The translations under genes and the position numbers were made by a program. 64,000 nucleotides of DNA from Amaranthus tricolor (Eukaryota > Streptophyta > Magnoliopsida > Caryophyllales > Amaranthaceae): contig NC_080051.1 of assembly GCF_026212465.1 (NCBI RefSeq), forward strand, positions 335,001-399,000, in the 5' to 3' direction. Below the pieces are notes generated by a model that did not search any database, had not been told where the DNA came from, and worked only from the letters and a program-made list of their open reading frames with translations. Positions 1 through 12,029 of the stretch are shown here, piece after piece. Every line of letters starts with the position of its first letter. Position 1 is the stretch's first letter.

Positions 1-3000
1 AATGAACGATGAAGAATGAACAAGGATCAATGATCAATGAAGAATGAACGATGAAGAATGAACAAGGATCAATGATCAATGAAGAATGAACGATGCAGAA
101 TGAACAAGGAACAATGATCAATGAAGAATGATCGATGAAGAATGAACAAGGATTAATGGTCAATGAAGAATGAACGATGAAGAATGAACAAGGATCAATG
201 GTCAATGAAGAATGAACGATGAAGAATGAACAAGGATCAATGATCAATGAAGAATGAACAAGGATCAATGATCAAAGAAGAATGAACGATGAAGAATGAA
301 CAAGGATCAATGATCAATGAAGAATGAACGATGAAGAATGAACAAGGAGTAATGGTCAATGACGAATGAACGATGAAGAATGAACAAGGATCAATGATCA
401 ATGACGAATGAACGATGAAGAATGAACAAGGATCAATGATCAATGAAGAATGAACGATGAAGAATGAACAAGGATCAATGATCAATGACGAATGAACGAT
501 GAAGAATGAACAAGGATCAATGATCAATGAAGAATGAACAAGGATCAATGATCAAAGAAGAATGAACGATGAAGAATGAACAAGCTTCAATGATCAATGA
601 AGAATGAACGATGAAGAATGAACAAGCATTAATGGTCAATGACGAATGAACGATGAAGAATGAACAAGGATCAATAATCAATGAAGAATGAACGATGAAG
701 AATGAACAAGGATTAATGGTCAATGACGAATGAACGATGAAGAATGAACAAGGATCAATGATCAATGAAGAATGAACGATGAAGAATGAACAAGGATCAA
801 TGATAAATGAAAAATGAACGATGAAGAATGAATAAGGATCAATGATCAATGACGAATGAACGATGAAGAATGAACAAGGATCAATGATCAATGAAGAATG
901 AACGATGAAGAATGAACAAGGAGTAATGGTCAATGACGAATGAACGATGAAGAATGAACAAGGATCAATGATCAATGACGAATGAACGATGAAGAATGAA
1001 CAAGGATCAATGATCAATGAAGAATGAACGATGAAGAATGAACAAGGAGTAATGGTCAATGACGAATGAACGATGAAAAATGAACAAGGATCAATGATCA
1101 ATGACGAATGAACGATGAAGAATGAACAAGGATCAATGATCAATGAAGAATGAACGATGAAGAATGAACAAGGATCAATGATCAATGAAGAATGAACGAT
1201 GAAGAATGAACAAGGAACAATGATCAATGAAGAATGATCGATGAAGAATGAACAAGGATTAATGGTCAATGAAGAATGAACGATGAAGAATGAACAAGGA
1301 TCAATGGTCAATGAAGAATGAATGATGAAGAATGAACAAGGATCAATGATCAATGAAGAATGAACAAGGATCAATGATCAAAGAAGAATGAACGATGAAG
1401 AATGAACAAGGATCAATGATCAATAAAGAATGAACGATGAAGAATGAACAAGGAGTAATGGTCAATGACGAATGAACGATGAAGAATGAACAAGGATCAA
1501 TGATCAATGACGAATGAACGATGAAGAATGAACAAGGATCAATGATCAATGAAGAATGAACAAGGATCAATGATCAATGACGAATGAACGATGAAGAATG
1601 AACAAGGAGTAATGGTCAATGACGAATGAACGATGAAGAATGAACAAGGATCAATGATCAATGAAGAATGAACGATGAAGAATGAACAAGGATCAATGAT
1701 CAATGAAGAATGAACGATGAAGAATGAACAAGGAACAATGATCAATGAAGAATGATCGATGAAGAATGAACAAGGATTAATGGTCAATGAAGAATGAACG
1801 ATGAAGAATGAACAAGGATCAATGGTCAATGAAGAATGAACGATGAAGAATGAACAAGGATCAATGATCAATGAAGAATGAACAAGGATCAATGATCAAA
1901 GAAGAATGAACGATGAAGAATGAACAAGGATCAATGATCAATGAAGAATGAACGATGAAGAATGAACAAGGAGTAATGGTCAATGACGAATGAACGATGA
2001 AGAATGAACAAGGATCAATGATCAATGACGAATGAACGATGAAGAATGAACAAGGATCAATGATCAATGATCAATGAAGAATGAACAAGGATCAATGATC
2101 AATGACGAATGAACGATGAAGAATGAACAAGGATCAATGATCAATGAAGAATGAACAAGGATCAATGGTCAATGACGAATGAACGATGAAGAATGAACAA
2201 GGATCAATGATCAATGACAAATGAACGATGAAGAATGAACAAGGATCAATGATCAATGACGAATGAACGATGAAGAATGAACAAGAGTCAATGATCAATG
2301 AAGAATGAACAAGGATCATTGATCAAAGAAGAATGAACGATGAAGAATGAACAAGGATCAATGATCAATGAAGAATGAACGATGAAGAATGAACAAGGAG
2401 TAATGGTCAATGACGAATGAACGATGAAGAATGAACAAGGATCAATGATCAATGACGAATGAACGATGAAGAATGAACAAGGATCAATGATCAATGTAGA
2501 ATGAACAAGGATCAATGATCAATGACGAATGAACGATGAAGAATGAACAAGGAGTAATGGTCAATGAAGAATGAACAAGGAGTAATGGTCAATGACGAAT
2601 GAACGATGAAGAATGAACAAGGATCAATGATCAATGACGAATGAACGATGAAGAATGAACAAGGATCAATGATCAATGAAGAATGAACGATGAAGAATGA
2701 ACAAGGATTAATGGTCAATGACGAATGAACGATGAAGAATGAACAAGGATCAACGATCAATGAAGAATGAACGATGAAGAATGAACAAGGATCAATGATA
2801 AATGAAAAATGAACGATGAAGAATGAATAAGGATCAATGATCAATGACGAATGAACGATGAAGAATGAACAAGGATCAATGATCAATGAAGAATGAACGA
2901 TGAAGAATGAACAAGGAGTAATGGTCAATGACGAATGAACGATGAAGAATGAACAAGGATCAATGATCAATGACGAATGAACGATGAAGAATGAACAAGG

Positions 3001-3554
3001 ATCAATGATCAATGAAGAATGAACGATGAAGAATGAACAAGGATGAATGATCAATGACGAATGAACGATGAAGAATGAACAAGGATCAATGATCAATGAC
3101 GAATGAACGATGAAGAATGAACAAGGATCAATGATCAATGAAGAATGAACAAGGATCAATGATCAAAGAAGAATGAACGATGAAGAATGAACAAGGATCA
3201 ATGATCAATGAAGAATGAACGATGAAGAATGAACAAGGAGTAATGGTCAATGACGAATAAACGATGAAGAATGAACAAGGATCAATGATCAATGACGAAT
3301 GAACGATGAAGAATGAACAAGGATCAATGATCAATGAAAAATGAACAAGGATCAATGATCAATGAAGAATGAACAAGGATCAATGGTCAATGACGAATGA
3401 ACGATGAAGAATGAACAAGGATCAATGATCAATGAAGAATGAACGATGAAGAATGAAAAAGGATTAATGGTCAATGACGAATGAACGATGAAGAATGAAC
3501 AAGGATCTATGATCAATGACGAATGAACGATGAAGAATGAACAAGGATCAATGA

Positions 3555-3559
3555 TCAAT
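3555..3559. other. Empty insertion site equivalent to the B target
   Basis: TCAAT is preceded by the GGATCTATGATC variant and followed by GACGAATGAACGATG. These are the same flanks that surround the B elements at 17830-17834 and 24505-24509, but here the sequence is uninterrupted. It represents the pre-insertion state. Confidence 0.85.
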
Positions 3560-5017
3560 GACGAATGAACGATGAAGAATGAACAAGGATCAATGATCAA
3601 TGAAGAATGAACAAGGATCAATGATCAAAGAAGAATGAACGATGAAGAATGAACAAGGTTCAATGATCAATGAAGAATGAAGGATGAAGAATGAACAAGG
3701 ATTAATGGTCAATGACGAATGAACGATGAAGAATGAACAAGGATCAATGATGAATGAAGAATGAACGATGAAGAATGAACAAGGATTAATGGTCAATGAC
3801 GAATGAACGATGAAGAATGAACAAGGATCAATGATCAATGAAGAATGAACGATGAAGAATGAACAAGGATCAATGATCAATGAAAAATGAACGATGAAGA
3901 ATGAATAAGGATCAATGATCAATGACGAATGAACGATGAAGAATGAACAAGGATCAATGATCAATGAAGAATGAACGATGAAGAATGAACAAGGATTAAT
4001 GGTCAATGACGAATGAACGATGAAGAAAGAACAAGGATCAATGATCAATTACGAATGAACGATGAAGAATGAACAAGGATCAATGATCAATGACGAATGA
4101 ACGATGAAGAATGAACAAGGATCAATGATCAATGAAGAATGAACAAGGATCAATGATCAAAGAAGAATGAACGATGAAGAATGAACAAGGATCAATGATC
4201 AATGAAGAATGAACGATGAAGAATGAACAAGGAGTAATGGTCAATGACGAATGAACGATGAAGAATGAACAAGGATCAATGATCAATGACAAATGAACGA
4301 TGAAGAATGAACAAGGATCAATGATCAAAGAAGAATGAACGATGAAGAATGAACAAGGTTCAATGATCAATGAAGAATGAATGATGAAGAATGAACAAGG
4401 ATTAATGGTCAATGACGAATGAACGATGAAGAATGAACAAGGATCAATGATCAATGAAGAATGAACGATGAAGAATGAACAAGGATTAATGGTCAATGAC
4501 GAATGAACGATGAAGAATGAACAAGGATCAATGATCAATGAAGAATGAACGATGAAGAATGAACAAGGATCAATGATAAATGAAAAATGAACGATGAAGA
4601 ATGAATAAGGATCAATGATCAATGACGAATGAACGATGAAGAATGAACAAGGATCAATGATCAATGAAGAATGAACGATGAAGAATGAACAAGGAGTAAT
4701 GGTCAATGACGAATGAACGATGAAGAATGAACAAGGATCAATGATCAATGACGAATGAACGATGAAGAATGAACAAGGATCAATGATCAATGAAGAATGA
4801 ACGATGAAGAATGAACAAGGATCAATGATCAATGAAGAATGAACGATGCAGAATGAACAAGGAACAATGATCAATGAAGAATGATCGATGAAGAATGAAC
4901 AAGGATTAATGGTCAATGAAGAATGAACGATGAAGAATGAACAAGGATCAATGATCAATGACGAATGAACGATGAAGAATGAACAAGGATCAATGATCAA
5001 TGTAGAATGAACAAGGA

Positions 5018-6925
5018 TCAATGATCAATGACGAATGAACGATGAAGAATGAACAAGGAGTAATGGTCAATGAAGAATGAACAAGGAGTAATGGTCAATG
5101 ACGAATGAACGATGAAGAATGAACAAGGATCAATGATCAATGACGAATGAACGATGAAGAATGAACAAGGATCAATGATCAATGAAGAATGAACGATGAA
5201 GAATGAACAAGGATTAATGGTCAATGACGAATGAACGATGAAGAATGAACAAGGATCAATGATCAATGAAGAATGAACGATGAAGAATGAACAAGGATCA
5301 ATGATAAATGAAAAATGAACGATGAAGAATGAATAAGGATCAATGATCAATGACGAATGAACGATGAAGAATGAACAAGGATCAATGATCAATGAAGAAT
5401 GAACGATGAAGAATGAACAAGGAGTAATGGTCAATGACGAATGAACGATGAAGAATGAACAAGGATCAATGATCAATGACGAATGAACGATGAAGAATGA
5501 ACAAGGATCAATGATCAATGAAGAATGAACGATGAAGAATGAACAAGGATCAATGATCAATGACGAATGAACGATGAAGAATGAACAAGGATCAATGATC
5601 AATGACGAATGAACGATGAAGAATGAACAAGGATCAATGATCAATGAAGAATGAACAAGGATCAATGATCAAAGAAGAATGAACGATGAAGAATGAACAA
5701 GGATCAATGATCAATGAAGAATGAACGATGAAGAATGAACAAGGAGTAATGGTCAATGACGAATAAACGATGAAGAATGAACAAGGATCAATGATCAATG
5801 ACGAATGAACGATGAAGAATGAACAAGGATCAATGATCAATGAAAAATGAACAAGGATCAATGATCAATGACGAATGAACGATGAAGAATGAACAAGGAT
5901 CAATGATCAATGAAGAATGAACGATGCATAATGAACAAGGAAGAATGATCGATGAAGAATGAACAAGGATTAATGGTCAATGAAGAATGAACGATGAAGA
6001 ATGAACAAGGATCAATGATCAATGACGAATGAACGATGAAGAAAGAACAAGGATCAATGATCAATGTAGAATGAACAAGGATCAATGATCAATGACGAAT
6101 GAACGATGAAGAATGAACAAGGAGTAATGGTCAATGAAGAATGAACAAGGAGTAATGGTCAATGACGAATGAACGATGAAGAATGAACAAGGATCAATGA
6201 TCAATGACGAATGAACGATGAAGAATGAACAAGGATCAATGATCAATGAAGAATGAACGATGAAGAATGAACAAGGATTAATGGTCAATGACGAATGAAC
6301 GATGAAGAATGAACAAGGATCAATGATCAATGAAGAATGAACGATGAAGAATGAACAAGGATCAATGATAAATGAAAAATGAACGATGAAGAATGAATAA
6401 GGATCAATGATCAATGACGAATGAACGATGAAGAATGAACAAGGATCAATGATCAATGAAGAATGAACGATGAAGAATGAACAAGGAGTAATGGTCAATG
6501 ACGAATGAACGATGAAGAATGAACAAGGATCAATGATCAATGACGAATGAACGATGAAGAATGAACAAGGATCAATGATCAATGAAGAATGAACGATGAA
6601 GAAAGAACAAGGATCAATGATCAATGACGAATGAACGATGAAGAATGAACAAGGATCAATGATCAATGACGAATGAACGATGAAGAATGAACAAGGATCA
6701 ATGATCAATGAAGAATGAACAAGGATCAATGATCAAAGAAGAATGAACGATGAAGAATGAACAAGGATCAATGATCAATGAAGAATGAACGATGAAGAAT
6801 GAACAAGGAGTAATGGTCAATGACGAATAAACGATGAAGAATGAACAAGGATCAATGATCAATGACGAATGAACGATGAAGAATGAACAAGGATCAATGA
6901 TCAATGAAAAATGAACAAGGATCAA
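5018..6925. repeat. Nested ~1.07-kb duplication inside the higher-order unit
   Basis: The variant pattern at 5018-5861 recurs at 6082-6925, a spacing of 1064 bp (76 x 14). The same internal duplication appears in the other units at 8462/9540 and 25800/26878 with a spacing of 1078 bp (77 x 14), and in altered form at 59923/60959. A single related copy lies at 2512-3355. The long unit therefore contains a shorter higher-order repeat. Confidence 0.75.
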
Positions 6926-7166
6926 TGATCAATGACGAATGAACGATGAAGAATGAACAAGCATCAATGATCAATGAAGAATGAACAAGGATCAATGGTC
7001 AATGACGAATGAACGATGAAGAATGAACAAGGATCAATGATCAATGAAGAATGAACGATGAAGAATGAAAAAGGATTAATGGTCAATGACGAATGAACGA
7101 TGAAGAATGAACAAGGATCTATGATCAATGACGAATGAACGATGAAGAATGAACAAGGATCAATGA

Positions 7167-7171
7167 TCAAT
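7167..7171. other. Second empty insertion site equivalent to the B target
   Basis: This is an uninterrupted TCAAT with the same left (GGATCTATGATC block) and right (GACGAATG, then CAAAGAAG and GGTTC blocks) context as the filled B sites. It lies one unit to the left of B1. Confidence 0.85.
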
Positions 7172-10167
7172 GACGAATGAACGATGAAGAATGAACAAGG
7201 ATCAATGATCAATGAAGAATGAACAAGGATCAATGATCAAAGAAGAATGAACGATGAAGAATGAACAAGGTTCAATGATCAATGAAGAATGAAGGATGAA
7301 GAATGAACAAGGATTAATGGTCAATGACGAATGAACGATGAAGAATGAACAAGGATCAATGATCAATGAAGAATGAACGATGAAGAATGAACAAGGATTA
7401 ATGGTCAATGACGAATGAACGATGAAGAATGAACAAGGATCAATGATCAATGAAGAATGAACGATGAAGAATGAACAAGGATCAATGATCAATGAAAAAT
7501 GAACGATGAAGAATGAATAAGGATCAATGATCAATGACGAATGAACGATGAAGAATGAACAAGGATCAATGATCAATGAAGAATGAACGATGAAGAATGA
7601 ACAAGGATTAATGGTCAATGACGAATGAACGATGAAGAAAGAACAAGGATCAATGATCAATTACGAATGAACGATGAAGAATGAACAAGGATCAATGATC
7701 AATGACGAATGAACGATGAAGAATGAACAAGGATCAATGATCAATGAAGAATGAACAAGGATCAATGATCAAAGAAGAATGAACGATGAAGAATGAACAA
7801 GGTTCAATGATCAATGAAGAATGAATGATGAAGAATGAACAAGGATTAATGGTCAATGACGAATGAACGATGAAGAATGAACAAGGATCAATGATCAATG
7901 AAGAATGAACGATGAAGAATGAACAAGGATTAATGGTCAATGACGAATGAACGATGAAGAATGAACAAGGATCAATGATCAATGAAGAATGAACGATGAA
8001 GAATGAACAAGGATCAATGATAAATGAAAAATGAACGATGAAGAATGAATAAGGATCAATGATCAATGACGAATGAACGATGAAGAATGAACAAGGATCA
8101 ATGATCAATGAAGAATGAACGATGAAGAATGAACAAGGAGTAATGGTCAATGACGAATGAACGATGAAGAATGAACAAGGATCAATGATCAATGACGAAT
8201 GAACGATGAAGAATGAACAAGGATCAATGATCAATGAAGAATGAACGATGAAGAATGAACAAGGATCAATGATCAATGAAGAATGAACGATGCAGAATGA
8301 ACAAGGAACAATGATCAATGAAGAATGATCGATGAAGAATGAACAAGGATTAATGGTCAATGAAGAATGAACGATGAATAATGAATAAGGATCAATGATC
8401 AATGACGAATGAACGATGAAGAATGAACAAGGATCAATGATCAATGTAGAATGAACAAGGATCAATGATCAATGACGAATGAACGATGAAGAATGAACAA
8501 GGAGTAATGGTCAATGAAGAATGAACAAGGAGTAATGGTCAATGACGAATGAACGATGAAGAATGAACAAGGATCAATGATCAATGACGAATGAACGATG
8601 AAGAATGAACAAGGATCAATGATCAATGAAGAATGAACGATGAAGAATGAACAAGGATTAATGGTCAATGACGAATGAACGATGAAGAATGAACAAGGAT
8701 CAATGATCAATGAAGAATGAACGATGAAGAATGAACAAGGATCAATGATAAATGAAAAATGAACGATGAAGAATGAATAAGGATCAATGATCAATGACGA
8801 ATGAACGATGAAGAATGAACAAGGATCAATGATCAATGAAGAATGAACGATGAAGAATGAACAAGGAGTAATGGTCAATGACGAATGAACGATGAAGAAT
8901 GAACAAGGATCAATGATCAATGACGAATGAACGATGAAGAATGAACAAGGATCAATGATCAATGAAGAATGAACGATGAAGAATGAACAAGGATCAATGA
9001 TCAATGACGAATGAACGATGAAGAATGAACAAGGATCAATGATCAATGACGAATGAACGATGAAGAATGAACAAGGATCAATGATCAATGAAGAATGAAC
9101 AAGGATCAATGATCAAAGAAGAATGAACGATGAAGAATGAACAAGGATCAATGATCAATGAAGAATGAACGATGAAGAATGAACAAGGAGTAATGGTCAA
9201 TGACGAATAAACGATGAAGAATGAACAAGGATCAATGATCAATGACGAATGAACGATGAAGAATGAACAAGGATCAATGATCAATGAAAAATGAACAAGG
9301 ATCAATGATCAATGACGAATGAACGATGAAGAATGAACAAGGATCAATGATCAATGAAGAATGAACGTTGCAGAATGAACAAGGAACAATGATCAATGAA
9401 GAATGATCGATGAAGAATGAACAAGGATTAATGGTCAATGAAGAATGAACGATGAAGAATGAACAAGGATCAATGATCAATGACGAATGAACGATGAAGA
9501 ATGAACAAGGATCAATGATCAATGTAGAATGAACAAGGATCAATGATCAATGACGAATGAACGATGAAGAATGAACAAGGAGTAATGGTCAATGAAGAAT
9601 GAACAAGGAGTAATGGTCAATGACGAATGAACGATGAAGAATGAACAAGGATCAATGATCAATGACGAATGAACGATGAAGAATGAACAAGGATCAATGA
9701 TCAATGAAGAATGAACGATGAAGAATGAACAAGGATTAATGGTCAATGACGAATGAACGATGAAGAATGAACAAGGATCAATGATCAATGAAGAATGAAC
9801 GATGAAGAATGAACAAGGATCAATGATAAATGAAAAATGAACGATGAAGAATGAATAAGGATCAATGATCAATGACGAATGAACGATGAAGAATGAACAA
9901 GGATCAATGATCAATGAAGAATGAACGATGAAGAATGAACAAGGAGTAATGGTCAATGACGAATGAACGATGAAGAATGAACAAGGATCAATGATCAATG
10001 ACGAATGAACGATGAAGAATGAACAAGGATCAATGATCAATGAAGAATGAACGATGAAGAATGAACAAGGATCAATGATCAATGACGAATGAACGATGAA
10101 GAATGAACAAGGATCAATGATCAATGACGAATGAACGATGAAGAATGAACAAGGATCAATGATCAAT
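7167..10167. repeat. Satellite higher-order unit 2, left part (continues after element A)
   Basis: With element A removed, this stretch joins 17368-17834 to give a unit with the same register as 24505-27967: landmark blocks lie at +1295, +1911 and +2373 in both. Period is 3458 bp, or 247 x 14. Its left edge is an empty B site and its right edge, at 17834, is occupied by B1. Confidence 0.85.
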
Positions 10168-11105
10168 TGAGCCAAGTCAAGACTCAGGCTCAGAGGGCAA
10201 CAACGCAGGCCAAGAACACCCAAGCAACATCATGAGCAACACACTTGAAGTGTTTGAATCATCACCTGCACTTACTGATTCAGCTTCAACATCAAGTAAA
10301 GACTTCCAAATCAATACCCAAGGAAGTGATACAATAATTAAGGAAGATCAAAGGCAACTAATTATATCAACAACAAGCCCAAAAGGCACAGCATACGCCA
10401 CTGACCAAGACAAATCAGACAATCAGCAGCTACTCCATGAACCCGCTGACCAGGCCACCTTGATGGACGTCCACAGATGCAAGCTGAACCGGTGTGATGA
10501 CGTGGAGGGCATAAATGGAATCTCCACACATGGACCCAGCTGCCATGGTCCAAGAACATTATTGGAAGTCATCAAAGAAGGGCTGAAATCCAAGCCCAAG
10601 GTCGCCCAGACGCAAGAACAAACCAGCAGCATCATACCAGCTGCTGAGTATTCTGTTTTGTGTTAATTAAGGCGTAAGTATGCACACGCGCCTGATTATG
10701 ACCGTTATAACCGTTAAGACCTCCTTGTATTGGACTTAGCCTTGATTCCTAGCATTATATATAGTAGTGATCATCATTGTATTGAACATTATTGATGCTT
10801 AATGAAAGTTTTCTTCTCAAAAATTCAGTGTTTGAATTTTTACAATTGCGTTGCAATTGGGGTTACTAGGGCCAGTTTTGCCCTTGGTGTGTGTGTGAAC
10901 CTTGATCAGTCTTCAAGGCCACGCTGCACTTATCCAAGAACAATTGATCATTCCCTTGATTTATCAACGGAATTTATCATTGTTGCAGTGACAAGAGGCT
11001 TGGTAGTCCAACTCTTGGCAAGGCATTGTGAGAACAATCTTGGAATATCCTTCGTCACTTTATAATCATACGTTTTTGTTGCAATTACCAAGCGTATTTG
11101 GATCA
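10168..11105 (+). repeat. Element A 5' LTR
   Basis: The 938-bp direct repeat matches 16430-17367 and has TG...CA ends. A TATATATA box at 10756-10763 is the likely core promoter, so U3 covers about the first 600 bp. The open frame at 10232-10666 is the LTR copy of the gag-pol C-terminus and is not a separate gene. Confidence 0.96.
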
Positions 11106-11107
11106 AT

Positions 11108-11119
11108 TGGTATCAGAGC
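11108..11119 (+). promoter_or_regulatory. Element A primer binding site (initiator tRNA-Met)
   Basis: TGGTATCAGAGC is complementary to the 3' end of plant initiator methionine tRNA and starts two bases after the LTR. It would prime minus-strand DNA synthesis. Confidence 0.93.
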
Positions 11120-12029
11120 AAGGACGTGTAGGGCTTGAATTTCATCCTTGTTTCATTCACAAAGAAGAATTCTCAATATCATGACTGAATGATCAGAGAA
11201 ATCAATTTCAGAGAAAAGGGCGATTTTCATGTTCGTGTTCGATTCAGTGGTCAATTCTCCAAATCCTGGTTGTTTTCTTCCTTGTTGTTTAATTACTTTG
11301 TGAATTAGTGTTTCTGCATATAATTCGTTGCATTACCATTACATTTGATTGATCATCATTGCATACATCATTTGAATTTCACGAAATTGGTTCTGAAACC
11401 CTAAAGAACTCAGTTCTTGAAGGAGTTTCTGAAATTGGCGATTTTTCTTTGCATATCTGTTAAAATTTCATTCTGAATTAGTTAAAATAGATTTGCATTT
11501 TACATCATCTTCCCATCTTTGATTTCGAATTGTTTATGATTGTGGCTGTGCATTGGATAACAAATCACAGAACAGTTCTTCAAATTCTGATTTTGTGACA
11601 TTGCTGTTCATAATTGATTTTTTTTCTTCTTTCTCATGCATAATTGGCTGTAATCCACAAATAACTAAGGAATTCACATTAGCAAATTCATCTAAAGGGC
11701 AAAGCGATTGATATTGTTTCATTTTAGAGCAAGTTGTGCACAAAACAAGTTGTTCAATCTGAGTTCTGTTGCAAAACAGAACCAGCTTACTGCATTAATT
11801 TTTCATTCCATTTACATACATCAATTGCTGCACCAATTCTTTCTTTGCATGTTGGTTGAAAAATCCACAACTCATTATCTTTGCAAGAACATTACTACCT
11901 TGACATTCAAAGAACTTTTGTGTACAGATTCAGAACACAACAGTTGCTTGTTGTGATCAGTACAGTTGTGCTGCACTACATTCTTTTGCATATTTGTATA
12001 TTTGTGTGTGTTACATTCATATAATCATC
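11120..12029 (+). other. Element A 5' untranslated leader
   Basis: About 910 bp of AT-rich sequence separates the primer site from the gag start. The only open frames are short, lie on both strands and resemble nothing I know. The leader presumably carries packaging and dimerisation signals, but none can be pointed to. Confidence 0.7.

Larger units (their letters stand above)
3555..7166. repeat. Satellite higher-order unit 1 (3612 bp, no retroelement)
   Basis: This unit runs from one empty B insertion site to the next. Diagnostic variants near its start (a GGATCTATGATC block just before, then CAAAGAAG and GGTTCAATG blocks after) recur in the same order at 7167, 24505, 38796 and 58586. Its length is 258 x 14 bp. 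It is 154 bp (11 x 14) longer than the other units, mainly because of about 168 extra bp near 4150-4340, partly offset by 14 bp missing later. Confidence 0.85.
1..10167. repeat. Satellite array, 42-bp monomer made of three 14-bp blocks
   Basis: This is an uninterrupted tandem array. The usual monomer is 42 bp and consists of three 14-bp blocks: GAATGAACGATGAA, then GAATGAACAAGGAT, then CAATGATCAATGAC. The consensus has 20 A, 10 G, 7 T and 5 C, so the plus strand is 71% purine. Variants are mostly single bases (GAAG for GACG, GGAGTAATGGTC for GGATCAATGATC) plus 28-bp monomers that lack one block. These shortened monomers change the reading phase. From about 3555 onward the array is organised in long higher-order units; 1-3554 carries related but differently ordered blocks. 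The 14-aa periodic reading frames on the minus strand follow from 42 being divisible by three and are not annotated as genes. The array ends exactly where element A begins. I do not know the satellite's family name. Confidence 0.97.

Noticed and set aside
1..10167. CRISPR-like look of short regular repeats
   Set aside because: The repeats are contiguous with no unique spacers, no cas genes are present and the context is a plant genome. It is a satellite.
237..10223. Many long minus-strand open frames in the satellite with a 14-aa repeat (HSSLIIDPCSFFIV type)
   Set aside because: They arise because the 42-bp period is a multiple of three and one frame lacks stops; frames break wherever a 28-bp monomer shifts phase. 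No start context, domain or codon signal supports translation.
9540..10223. 227-aa minus-strand frame with a non-repeat N-terminus
   Set aside because: Its first ~20 residues are antisense to the start of the A LTR and the rest is satellite; it is a junction artefact.
10232..10666. Separate 144-aa plus-strand gene
   Set aside because: It is the 5' LTR copy of the C-terminal part of element A gag-pol (16494-16928).
11534..11956. Short frames on both strands in the element A leader
   Set aside because: They are short and overlapping, have no motif, and lie in a region expected to be non-coding.
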